From: Gnetum montanum
Lineage: Eukaryota; Streptophyta; Gnetopsida; Gnetales; Gnetaceae
Assembly: GCA_015680685.1 (NCBI GenBank)
Contig: MNCI01002098.1
Location: 562,574-626,573 of the forward strand
Direction of reading: 5' to 3'
Length of the DNA: 64,000 nucleotides
Under the pieces are notes generated by a model, which was not told the DNA's origin, made no database searches, and was given only the letters and a program-made list of their open reading frames with translations. The translations under genes were made by a program, and so were the position numbers. This document shows, one piece after another, positions 47,014 through 57,900 of this stretch. How positions within the stretch are numbered: the first letter of the stretch is position 1; each line of letters starts with the position of its first letter.

Positions 47014-50000
47014 GAATGCTATAGTATCTAGAATCTTAGTTAGAAGGCCTATGTTCTTCCTTCTAGTAGAAGAAAGAAGCGTTTTGAGGAACAAGTGAAG
47101 AAAGCCAAGGCCAATTAAGAGGAAGCCTCTCTTTGATAATGTTTAATTAGTGCCATAGAAGTTATGGGCTTGTTGGGGAGCCATAGAATTTCTAAAATTT
47201 TATATTAGCCATTTTTACATGGTGATTTAGATTATCTTAGAAGAAGAAGTTATCCTATGAGATTTAGAGAGAGTTTTATCAAGATTCCTCATAGAACTTA
47301 CAAAAATCATTTATGAGAAAAGTTTGAGATTGAGGAGCTATCCAAGCATGTCCTAGTCTATAAGAAATGCTTGGAGAAGTTGTGGAGAAAAGGGAGCAAT
47401 AGCAGTTCAGTGCTAATAGTACATTGGTTATGGAAACTAAAACTTCCAAAAAAATGTCTAATCCTCTAGGATCTTGATTTTTTGTAGCAAGGTAACTTAG
47501 ATCTTTTAAAAGTTAATATCAATTTTGAGATAGCATATTTTAATTGAAACCAACTTTCATGTGATCATGAAGGCTTTTCTATCCAAACGTGTAAGGTCTT
47601 GATCATTTAGCATTCTTGCAAAATCTACCACAAGATCTTTTCTAGCATCAAAATTGGTGACCTCAAGTAATGTTACATTCTGATGCACAGTATAAGGTAT
47701 TGAGACTCAACAAATTCTGGATGAGTATGACAACAAAGGATGTCTTTTCATTTTATGGGATGGAACCCTAGGTGAGAATGTAGAGTGACCAAAGGGATCA
47801 AGGACCATCTTATGGTCTAAAAGTAAGTAAATACATATACTTAGTTCTTTTTTTATTTCTTTAATAGAAAAATATAAGAAATATGTTAAAATGCACTAAC
47901 TATTAAATTTGGTTATTGCAACTCAAATAAGCATCAATGATGTAAAATTTAGTAATGCTACCATTAGAGTGGAAGAGTTTAAACTTAGATCCACTAGTGA
48001 AGTGTAAAGTGCTAAAAAGTTGCTATTTAAGAACTAAAGCATAAAGTATTTCAATAAGTTTGACAAGGTAGGGATTTTGTATGATTTAAATCTAAAGCAT
48101 CCCTACATTAGTATGGTAGAATTTGTATGACTAATAAAGAGCTACTTAGCTGAAATAGCTATTTTTGTAGTTGGTGTAGACTACAAGAAACTTAGCATTA
48201 CTTGGGATCTAGTTATACTAAGGTATTGGTTAGGCTTCTTATATTAGGGAATGAAGATTAATAAGTCAAAACTAGATTCAGTGGAGCCAACACTAATGGA
48301 GAAATGGATAGGGTTAAAGAAAAGGGATGTCATGAATGTACAAAAGGGGATTGATGAAGACTTGAAGAAGTTATTGCCCTTGTTCATTAATTATTTTGCA
48401 ATAAGATGGAAAAAATGAAAACTAACCCCTAGGTGGTTATATGGGTTATACGGGGCTATGTCCCAAGAAAGGGCAATTGACTAGGCACCAGTAATCTATC
48501 AAGGAATGGTAGAAGAGATTGATAATTTGCCCCAAGAGGACACAAAAGAAAATAAGAAGATAGTTAGAAAAATGCTCAATTTTGACTTTTATTATGGCTT
48601 AATAAAGGTGATCACAAAGTTTTTTGCCAAGGGAAGAGACAGGTAATCAAATGTTGCTTTTGAGGTAGACTTTAGATCGCCACTATATCAATAATTAAGG
48701 AGTTTAATATCTACATACAACATTGGTGGCAATATCCTTGGATGTCAACATCAAAGACTAGAAAAGAGATGGCTTCCTCAATGTCTAAGAGCATTAAAGA
48801 GCTAAATAAAAAAAAGTGAAGATGTACAAGTAGGGAAGAAGGAAATTTTGAAAAGCACCTTTGAAATTGTAGAGAAGGGAAAGTCTTCCAAAAAAGGAAA
48901 GTGTAACATCCCCATTAATTATCGATAAAATATACTATAAATGATAAATAGAGATGCTACTAAACCCCAAGGATTTCAATTTAATTTTGATTTACTAATT
49001 TAAAAAGAAGTAGTAAAATAGTTGCAAATTATTAATTAGAAGCATAAATACAGTAGAAAAATATAGCATAGTAAAATTCCATAATACTCACTTATATAAT
49101 TAAATAAAATTTATTTAAAGAAAATTAGAGCCACAAAAAGAATGTTATTTAAAGATTCTACTAGTTGCATCATAAACTGTGCATAAAACAATGATCTTAA
49201 TGACAATTTTTGTGCCTCAATCAAACATCTAAAAATAAATTTATTCATATTTTAAGTTTACTAAATTAAATAATAATAAAATATTAATATATAATAAATA
49301 ATATTAAATTTTCCAAAACATATTACATGTGGTTAAATGAAAAATAGTCCTTGCAATCTCATGGTCCCAATGGCATAGACCAAAAATTCATACCTATTAT
49401 ATATTTTTTATTTATTTATAAAAACAAGTACATGGCTCAAATATCCAAAAAGTGAACAAGGTTTCTATCTTACAAAAATACAAAATATATAGAATTTTTT
49501 TTCAAGTTGATAGGATCCATCATGTACAGAATTGGTCCATTTTTCATCCTATGTGCGTGTTCTAGTTTTTCCATGGCTACTCTGGGCATGTTGCATTGCA
49601 ATGCAAGAGTCAAAATCCCTCAAATAAGAAAAATTATTATATTTTCCTCTTCATGGAACATAAAGGTTCTAGGCCAAATGCCTCAAATTATGGGTGGGAC
49701 AAAGGTTTTCAATAAAATATTCAAAAATATTTTCAAGTATAAAAATGCTACAAATCTTCCAAAAATTGAAAAGAAATCCAAGTATTCAAAAGAAATCCAA
49801 AAATCCAAAGAATGCATATTTTATCCATGCAACTCTAAAGGCTAAGTCTTAGTTATCCTCACTATCAAAAGGAACCATTAGGTCTTGGAATAACCTCATT
49901 ACTATCATTGGAGTATCCTTTAATTTTTTTTAATATCCAAAAGTATCACAAATTTGTCCAACAAGTCTATTTTAACCATGTATCATTGAATGATATGTTT

Positions 50001-50840
50001 TGGTTACCTTCACTACCAAAAGAATATACTAAAAAATCTTGGAATAACCTTAGTACTATCATCAAATTATCATCATGACCCTAAACAAGTCACTCACAGA
50101 TATTTCTTGGCAATAGCCTCACTACTAACATCCTCACTAGCCAAGGCACACATATCATGAGAAGGATATGTCTTAACTATGCCTTAGTGTAACTCCACTA
50201 GACTTAGCTACTTAGTGCCATGGTCTTAGCTAAATCCATAGTTTCACATGAACTTATGAATCAAAATCAAGGGTAGGAAATCCATCCAACAATCCTTTAT
50301 CCTATGGGATGGGCCCCACTAAGTAAGACTCCATTATTGCATGCAAATGGGAACATCTAAAAGATTCATGGATCTCACTACTACTTAAGCAAAAAATGGT
50401 CACATAAATGTTATTATTTTATTCCAAAAATCCAAATGATTTTCAAAATAGCCAAATTCATGGTAGTCAAAATTTTACAAAATTCTTGCAAAATAATGCT
50501 TATGTCATAAGCAGTTCCAAAATATTCATAAAATATTGAGAGGGCAAGTTGGGCAAAATTTCCATAATTTTAGAAATTCACCAAATAAAGAAAATGATCT
50601 AGACAAAAATTTGATAGAATCTCAGTATAATAATCAAAATTATGGAAGAAGAGTATAAAGTAGAGAGAGGAGGAACAAAAAATCTACAACAAAATAGCAT
50701 AGCTAACTGAAAAGAAAATTAAAATAATCTTTCTTACTTGTGCTAGTAGAGCTCTTCAAATCTTTTAAGGGTATTTATTTTCTTCCTAATACTCTCAATT
50801 TGTCTTTGCTTCACTTAATGTATCACACCCAAAACCCTTC

Positions 50841-50854
50841 TACAAACTGCAATG
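50841..50854. repeat. left copy of a 14-bp LINE target-site duplication
   Basis: TACAAACTGCAATG, repeated exactly at 52942-52955 on the other side of the LINE. Confidence 0.9.
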
Positions 50855-52941
50855 GGGGGGTTGTTAAGGTGAGCTACAAGCTGGAGAAGAAAAATTTAAA
50901 CCAAAACCTTAATAGAGCCCAATGTTGCAAGATGATCCCTCAGTCACCTACAACAAGACATAAGCTTATCGCACACCCCGGGACGACAGCTGAAAAGGGA
51001 GACCAATACAACTAACTCAAAGAGAAACCATTTAGAAAAAGGTAATATTATTGATAAAGCCTAGTTCTTGACATTGAAGTTGAACAATACTAGCAATAGA
51101 GCATTTCATACCATAGTAAAATTCATTGTATTTTGTGTTTTGATACCAAGAATCTAGGTGACATTTCCAAATAAAGAAGATAATCTCAAATAAGAGGATT
51201 TTTTAGGCTTTTTAAAGGTGACGCTTAACACAATCATCTTGAAATATACATTGAGAAAAACCAATAGAATGGTTAGTAAGGAAGACTTGGAGAGATTGAC
51301 ACCATTTCCAAATGTGTTGAGAGAATGAGCAATCTCAAAAGACATGTTGAAAAGAGTCATCCACTTTACAAATGGGGCATTTAGGATGATCAATTCCTAA
51401 GAAATGAAGCCTATGTCCAATGGTAAGACCTTGATGAACTAAGGACTAAAAAAAGAAAAAGTTCTTAGGTTGGGCCTTGGAAGTCCAAATCCAACAAAAA
51501 ATAGTTTTCCACTAGTGGTCCTCAAGATGTAAACTCCAACATCTATTTAGAGTGGAGAATTGAAAATCTTTCACATGAAACCAAGATTTGGCTTTAGAGA
51601 TGTGTAAAGAGTGAAGAGGGCAACCATCAGGCCAAAACTAATCATTATATCAAGGAGTATTAGTATGCAACTTATGCACAGCTAAGTTGGAGAGAACTTT
51701 CTCAATGTATTGGTAAGTGATAATATCTTGTCTTTGAAACCCTCATTTTACTTTAGCATGTGTCCAAGAGAGTGTAGGAGAATCATTTCTAAAAGTATAT
51801 AATTGATCAATATGGTGGAGATGATTGGCTCTATGAGAGAATTCATCATAAAGACAACCTACATTCTTTTTAAAAATAGAAGACCACCATATCGAGTGTG
51901 TCGATAAAGAGTGCAAGCTTATCTGGGAAGGTTACCATTGCAACAAACCTCTAAGTTGGCTCCAAAACTACCAAATTTTCTTAAACAAGAAATAACCTTT
52001 GATCTTCTAAGAGCCTTCACTAATGATCCAATTGCTCCAATGAGTATTTTTCCATCTATGGTGAATACCAAGACAAGAGATGTTATGCCTAAAAAGGATC
52101 TTCCAAGCTTCATCTCCTTCAATACACCAAGTCACCCATTTGGAGGCCAAGAGGATACTCTAGTGCTCAATAGAGGCAAGGCCTAAGCCCCCGTGTTCCT
52201 TACTTAAAGTGCAAGTATCCCAAGCTACTCGATGAAAAGCTCTGTGATCATCCTTATCCACCCAAATGAGATTCCTAAGAATGTTTTTAATGCATTGAAA
52301 GGAAGATTTGGAAGGATCCATAAAGGAAGAGTAATAAACATGAGTGGAGCTCAAAATATGATTAACTACGATAAATCTACCTACAATAGATAAGGATTTA
52401 GAAGCCCATTTCAAAGTTTTATGTTTCACCTTTTCCACCACATTGTTCCATATGGTAGTGGGAGTAGCAAATAAAGCAATAGGGATGCCTAAGAGGGTGA
52501 AAATATTAATAGGAGACAGCCACTTGATATCAAAATGATAAGTCCAAGAAGGCCTAGGAGAGAAGCTAGATCGGATGGCTTGCATTTTGTTCCAATTGAT
52601 CTTAGCTCCTGAGGCTCTACAGTAGATATCTATGTAGTGCAAGGTAGTGTTAAAAGTATCATGGTCCTCAATCAAAGTGATAAAAGTATCATCTGCAAAC
52701 TGGCTATAAACAAGATCCTTTACTTGTTTTGGAAGAGAGATACCTCTTAGCCTCATAGATTCCTTATGAGATCCAAGAATAGCTCCAAGAGAATTAGTAG
52801 CTAGGATGAAAAGATAAGGGGCTAAAGGGCACCCGTATCGGACTGATTTTTGAACCTCAATAACCTTAGAGAAGGTTCTATTAATGCAAATGACTGAAGA
52901 GGCCTCTGACAAAACAAGATCTATATGTCTCTCAAAAACAT
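50855..52941 (-). mobile_element. 5'-truncated LINE (non-LTR retrotransposon)
   Basis: 2087 bp between perfect 14-bp duplications. On the minus strand it begins inside the RT domain (5' truncation, typical of target-primed reverse transcription) and runs through the RT C-terminus and a zinc-binding domain to a 3' end. The 3' terminus in sense orientation ends in a run of six C, not poly(A), next to the duplication. It has fewer stops than the surrounding gypsy copies and is therefore probably younger. Confidence 0.88.
51150..52930 (-). pseudogene. LINE ORF2 fragment: RT C-terminal half plus zf-RVT
   Basis: A 250-residue open block at 52912-52160 holds the C-terminal palm and thumb of a plant L1-type RT: G-C-P-L-A-P-Y-L-F-I-L (the usual R-Q-G-C-P-L-S-P motif), then F-A-D-D-T with both catalytic Asp residues, then K-I-N-W-N-K and L-G-I-P. 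Downstream frames continue to the zf-RVT near 51400-51290: C-P-I-C-K, then H-V-F, a stop in place of Trp, then D-C-S, and W-K-W. The endonuclease and N-terminal RT are missing. ORF2 of LINEs performs target nicking and cDNA synthesis; this copy cannot. Confidence 0.85.
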
Positions 52942-52955
52942 TACAAACTGCAATG
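52942..52955. repeat. right copy of the 14-bp LINE target-site duplication
   Basis: TACAAACTGCAATG, identical to 50841-50854. The host sequence resumes with ATATGTATTTAGGGCC. Confidence 0.9.
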
Positions 52956-54380
52956 ATATGTATTTAGGGCCACTACCTATTTATAAGGGAAAGAATAGAA
53001 GAAATCGAGCCCAAAGTGGCTTCAAAAAGAAGAAAAAAGGGGAAAATGTGTTTTAGGAAAAATGTGATAGGACATTATTTTGTGAAAACAACAATTGCAT
53101 GGAAAATGATGGTAGAAATAAGCAGCTTGAGAGGCAATGGAAAAAATATAAGTGGAAGGAAGAAAAATCATGATACATAACATATATAACATTTGTTATA
53201 TGTTATATCATATAACATATTTACTTTCACTTTTTTTTCACATGTGAATGTGTAATGGCATTTGACTTTTTAAAATTTTAATTTTAATTTTAATAATTAA
53301 GCATAAATAATTTCTATAAGTTTTTTTTATTAAATTTGATTTTCCTTAATATCCTTGTGCTCCCATGCTCATAACGTGTATATTGGGACTCTATATTAAA
53401 TTTAGTTTGAACCTACAATATCCTTATCAAGTGTTCTACCTAATCATATATTGAAATCTCACCTAAGCTTCACTTATAGTTGTCTTGTTTAAATCTTAGC
53501 AAACTAGAAATTATGATATCTTGAAAACTACATCTCTGATTCTAGTAAACCAAAAGTCAAGATCTACAATTTCAAATGTTCTGGACACATTGGTAAAGTT
53601 AGATTCTATATAGGACATCATCTTAATGTATTTTCTTAACAAAGATAATTTATACAATATTTAATTATAATTAAAAATAAATTCCAAATTCTAGTTTAAT
53701 AATAAAAGTAACAAGACATATATTTTAGGTAGGATCAAGGTTCAAAATTGATCCATGAGCAAAGTATTATATAATCACATATGCATAATGAAATACAAAG
53801 ATGCATAATTAAATGTGCATGACAAATATTGAATGTACATAAATAAATGTGCATAAAGAATAAAATATGCATTGCCAAATACTTGTAAAAGCATAATAAC
53901 TGATAAAAATAAAACTTCATAGGAAAATTGGATTTCAACATTTAATCATAAAATATTCAAAGAATCTATGATTGAGCTTAAATAGTAGTAAAATAAAAGA
54001 TAGAAAATTTTAATAAAATTCCCTTCCATGCATATTGCATTCACTTATGTAAGAAACTAACTAACTAACTAACAACAACAACAATAGTAATATTAATAAG
54101 CTCATATATTAATAAGCTCATATGCATTAAATTAAATAATTAAATTTATGAAAATTTTTAGGTTATGATAGAAAGCCTCTTTCACAAGAGGAAGACATTT
54201 CCTCCAAGACTCTAGGAATAAATATCTTCTAGGAAAAGCTATAGGAGAAAATAAGTATCTCTTATTCCTTATTTTGAACTATAAACCTGAATTTTTTACA
54301 AAGTGTAAATGATGTGATGTAATTTCTAACATTGACACTGGTGAGTTGTGATATAATATTAACACTTTGCTTATTTTTCA
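52956..54380. other. right part of the TG...CA insertion, non-coding
   Basis: AT-rich, no reading frame of note. It contains a TTTATAAGG box (52978-52988), an AT palindrome (53177-53206), an AACT/AAC simple repeat (54055-54085) and a direct repeat of TTAATAAGCTCATAT (54093-54122). Confidence 0.5.
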
Positions 54381-54981
54381 AAAGTGGCTCAAATAAAGAG
54401 AGATTTCGAGGACAAAGTTAAAAAGCTACATTCCAACCTCCCTTCTATTCTTGAAGGACAAAAGAAAGGTATAGAAAAAGAGGAGTTAGATTTTCTTACT
54501 AACTTGTTGTCATTATAGGAGAATGAAGAAGATGATAAGGAAAGTTTAAGTTCCTTTTCTAACCTCTTTGGATTGAAACTCAATGAAATAGGCTAGAAGG
54601 AGAAAAAGTCTCCAAAGAGTAAAAGGGACCAACTTCTTGAAATGGAGACCCCTCTTCCTCCTCCTACCAACATCACTTCTTTAGTAAGCAAACTAATTTT
54701 AAGTGATATAGAGGCTTGTAAGTGGATTAAGGAGGTATTAGGTTTCAAACTCTCCATATCATATAGTAAGTTTATTTTGATGTTGTGTTAAAAGTTATAT
54801 GCAATTTTATAAACATCAAAAGTAACTAAGCCAATTTTTTTCTTTTACAAAAATGAAAAAGAAAATCTAGACATGTGTTAAAGAAAAATAATTGATGTTT
54901 AAGGATTTCCCCAAGGATGTGAAGAGAAAGTTAACTTAATCTCTCTAGGGAAAGGTAAATAAACTTAGCATTGTTACTAAG

Positions 54982-55043
54982 TGTTATACCCACTTTGGCT
55001 TTTTTCTACATAAGTCATATTCTTAGGTATATTCTATGACTTT
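54982..55043 (+). repeat. first 62 bp of a Tat LTR, interrupted by element E
   Basis: TGTTATACCCACTTTGGC followed by a TTAGGTATATTCTAT block matches the reverse complement of 41105-41173, the U3 end of the Tat LTR. Element E starts 62 bp in. The rest of this LTR must lie beyond element E, outside the window. Confidence 0.65.
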
Positions 55044-55896
55044 TGATGAACCATGATATTGGGGCCACGATATCACATTTGCGATATCGAGTCCATGATA
55101 TCGGAGCCTACCATGCAATGTTGGATACCCGATATTGGGACTTGTCTCCTTGCCTATAAATAAGAGGTGGGCACATTTGGTTTTGTAATAGATAGTTAGA
55201 ACCTTAGTTGAACTCTTGCTTTTTCTTCCTCCCACAATTAGAATTATTTTTGCATGCCCGCAGTAGGAGTCATAAAGTGAATGGATCTTTATTTCAGCAT
55301 TGTGTACCTAAGCACACCTTGTTTACGGTAATAAAGACAAACTTTGTGATAAACCTTGTAGCATTTAAAATAGATTAATTAATGTTATTTTTAGTTATTT
55401 AATGCTTTCCTTAGTTAATTAATGTTCTCTCTCTCTCTTTCTCTCTCTCACCCTACAACTCTCCTAAGTAAGAACACATAGTAAGATCACTTCGAGCATG
55501 CATGTAATACCTGGTAACCCAGTAACGATTAGCATTTGGTAATCCCAGTACTGTTACACTAGTTCAGGAAGTCTTTGGCAAGTGAGAACAGATACTTGCG
55601 TTAGGATTAATTAAAGCCTAGTTAATTAGTAGTTGAATTAAATTAGTTACTTAGTTATCTCTCTCCTTCTCTATTAGCATACGACATAAAAACATAAAAG
55701 ATATAAAAATCATATGCCTCAAGCTTACTTAACCATACAATTGTGACATACAAGTAGGTTTAGGAAGACAATGATTAACCAACCCATCCTTGTTTCATAG
55801 AGGCGCATAAGAAGTTAGTCCTTGGAACTTGACCGAATCATGCGTGAAACACTCGTATTTATATAGTTGAGCGTATGGGCACCTCGTTGCTCATCA
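55044..55896 (+). repeat. 5' LTR of element E
   Basis: TGATGAA...CTCATCA, 853 bp. The U3 is 111 bp with three perfect GATATC cores and two degenerate ones (GATATT), followed by TATAAATA at 55155-55162. AATAAAGACA lies near 55331. The 3' end keeps the GTTGAGCGTATGGGCACCTC-type family terminus. The internal region starts with the PBS. Confidence 0.92.
55155..55162 (+). promoter_or_regulatory. TATA box of the 5' LTR of element E
   Basis: TATAAATA in the context TGCCTATAAATAAGAGG, conserved in all plus-strand LTRs of the window (10523, 13522, 24425). It marks the U3/R transition by position. Confidence 0.75.
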
Positions 55897-55897
55897 T

Positions 55898-55914
55898 TGG
55901 TATCATTGCTGAGG
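55898..55914 (+). promoter_or_regulatory. primer binding site of element E
   Basis: TGGTATCATTGCTGAGG, one base after the LTR. It can be read as an initiator-Met-type start (TGGTATCA), but all 17 bases equal the Athila tRNA-Asp PBS TGGCGCCGTTGCCGGGG if only C-to-T and G-to-A changes are allowed. Copy C supports tRNA-Asp. Confidence 0.6.
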
Positions 55915-56089
55915 ACTTAGTTATTTGTGTGCTAATTAGAACTTAGGAAATCATTCACATCGTTGAAATGAACTCTTAGGGTTGGTTGAGGAAATAAAAA
56001 CAATACATTGCACACTGAATAGACAAGTATGTCTCCTTCTTCATACAAAAGTGCTTCACTTCCTAGGTCTAAAATAGGAAAAAATTAGC

Positions 56090-57900
56090 GGCATAATACA
56101 CATGACGTTGATCTGCCAGTTCCTCAATAGTTTCGAGTGGTATATATTCATCCCGATGAGTATATACTAGACTTCACCTTTATCCTCCATCAAGATGAAC
56201 AACTATTTTGGTGAGACTTAGAAGGTAACATAGTGTTACCTCCTAATCATTTAGTCCCAAGCATGCTTCTTCATGCTCTTACACAAATTGGCATGCAGCA
56301 CTTACATGAAAAATACATTGTGCAAGACCATGACTTGAGAGAATATTGTCCCATGGAGGCACAACATCAGAGGGACTTGCAACAGGAGAGACATCATAAG
56401 TCTTTGAAGGGTAAGTGGTCCTAGAATATCCCACATGTCTTAAGCAAAAATGAGGGTGGTGAACCTACCTCAGGCAGTCACCCACAAAAAAATGTTCCTC
56501 CCCTTGACTTTGGCCAAGGGGTTGTGTATTAGAACCTTCATTCCACTATTCATAACCTAGGTTCTGATACCCATAGGCATAAAGGTCCAAAAAAGGGACA
56601 CAGACACATGATAAAGATGGACAGCCTAATCGTAATCACGATCAAGGCCAAAGCCGCTGAAGAGAAGGTAGTAGACATCGTCATGATGACGATTCTCCTT
56701 CTTCTGCACCTTCATCATCTCTTTCACCCTCTCCTTCAGTATCCAGATGTAGTCATAAAGAAAAAGACCATGGGGATAAAGGTAGGAAAAGTGAAATTCA
56801 TAAATGAAATAGCTAGGAAAGGGGACGAGGGCACTCTAGAGAATCACAACATAGAAGAAAAGAGAGTAGGGAACAACATAGGCATCATAGATGCCATGAA
56901 AGAGATGATCATGATGAACCCCTACTCACTACTTGAAGTATGTTAGACATAACTGAGGTTGTTAGAATTCCAACAAGGCACCAGAAAGATAGTAGGATCA
57001 AGAGATTAGATATGCACAATATCCCACAATTTGAAGGGGAATATAATGCTAATCCTCAAAATCATTTACAAGCATTCCATGATGTGTGTGCCTTACAAAA
57101 AATAGAGAACGAATGGAAAAAACTTAAGTTGTTCCCATGGACACTAGTTAAAGAAGTAGAAAGCTGGTACCAGTCCTTAGAACTAGAATCCATTCGTAGG
57201 TGGAGTACCATGTTAGAATTTTTCAACGATAAGTACCAAATGTACTCTCGAGTGTCCAACTTACAAAAGCAAATCCAAGGCTAGAAACAAGGAGGACATG
57301 AACCCTTGGATGCTTTCATGGGCTGATACTCTGCACTATTACATCATTGTCTTGGCCATGGTTATTCACAAAGGGATCAACTGCGCCATCTCGTAGATGG
57401 GCTTAGGCATGAAACGAGAAGAACACTTGGGACTTATGCCCAAGGAAAACTATCCGAGCTTAGGTCGCATCAAATTCAAAGACTATATGAGAGTATAATT
57501 GAGATCCATCCCTCTAGAAGAGGGGAGTAGGATTTTGTAAGGATGAAGAAAAGTCACCACTTGAAGAAATGGTGAATAGGAAAACTTTGCCTATCCAGAG
57601 TTGACATCAGAAGTATCGGAAAAGGTAGATCAAATGTGGGATTCCCTAGACAATATATTTTAAACTATTCTTAAAATAGTAAAGGATTTTAGAGAGCAAG
57701 GTAGTGATCGCAAAAAAAAAGAAAAAAGAGAGAAGCTGAACATGCACGTAGCAAGGATAAGGGCAAAGTTGCCATCATTGAAGAGGTTTTGGATTCAAAA
57801 ACAAACAATGAGAGTGAATGTGAGATATGCCAATATGACTATCCTAAGGGATATTTTCCTATAATCTCACATTTGTAGGAGTCTTGGGTGTATGCATTCA
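56090..57900 (+). pseudogene. gag of element E
   Basis: The N-terminal region (56090-56424) has F-I-L-H-Q-D-E-Q and G-N-I-V-L-P-P-N-H, shared with B. A segment rich in Arg, Ser, Asp and His lies at about 56605-56930 (one frame reads S-R-H-R-H-D-D-D-S-P-S-S and repeated S-P-S). The capsid-like core (56940-57284 open, 114 residues) has I-P-T-R-H, F-E-G-E-Y-N-A-N-P, L-K-L-F-P-W-T-L-V and F-N-D-K-Y-Q, typical of PF03732. Core continuation runs to about 57530. The zinc knuckle C-E-I-C-Q-Y-D-Y-P-K-G is at 57822-57855, with His and the last Cys lost. The tail leads into the Pro/Tyr/Gln-rich region. Most stops are TAG. Confidence 0.82.

Larger units (their letters stand above)
48902..54380. mobile_element. 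TG...CA insertion, possibly a long solo LTR, with a LINE nested inside
   Basis: It begins TGTAACATCCCC and ends TTTTTCA, flanked by AAAG at 48898-48901 and 54381-54384. Removing it together with one AAAG restores an uninterrupted reading phase across the junction, strong evidence for an insertion. Without the LINE it is about 3.4 kb, AT-rich and without a coding region. TGTAACA-C-CC is a common start of Tat/Ogre LTRs. A TTTATA-type box near 52979 could be its promoter in either orientation. A solo LTR or a non-autonomous element are both possible; orientation is not decided. Confidence 0.6.
46033..54791 (+). pseudogene. unidentified plus-strand reading frame, probably multi-exon, split by a nested insertion
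   Basis: The first segment is 46033-46130, starting M-A-S-G-G-S-R-S and ending at a consensus donor (GTAAGT, 46131). A pyrimidine tract and TAG acceptor lie at 47001-47013. From 47014 a frame stays readable to 47670: K-K-R-F-E-E-Q-V-K-K, G-L-L-G-S-H-R-I-S-K and H-W-L-W-K-L-K-L-P-K-K. Small frameshifts lead to 47670-47822 and 47924-48901 (F-D-K-V-G-I-L-Y-D-L-N-L-K-H-P, G-L-Y-G-A-M-S-Q-E). Stops are nearly all TAG, TAA or TGA where Gln, Trp or Arg is likely. At 48901 a 5.5-kb insertion interrupts it. Skipping the insertion and one AAAG copy, the frame continues in phase at 54385 and ends at TAA 54789-54791 with a Lys/Glu-rich, probably coiled-coil region. I do not recognise the family. The Tat LTR start at 54982 suggests it is a retroelement accessory or gag-like ORF; a captured or native host gene is the alternative. 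The exon 1 to exon 2 phase does not match exactly, so that splice is tentative. Confidence 0.55.

Noticed and set aside
47823-47867. Short intron with perfect donor (GTAAGT) and pyrimidine tract plus TAG
   Set aside because: 45 bp is below the usual minimum of plant introns; a larger intron ending near 47923 or an indel is possible, so it was not listed as a feature.
50740-51015. 91-residue plus-strand frame across the left LINE junction
   Set aside because: It spans the target duplication and the antisense LINE 3' end, so it is a chance frame.
55898-55905. TGGTATCA as an initiator-Met tRNA PBS
   Set aside because: Copy C at the same place and the Athila lineage support tRNA-Asp; transitions explain the resemblance.
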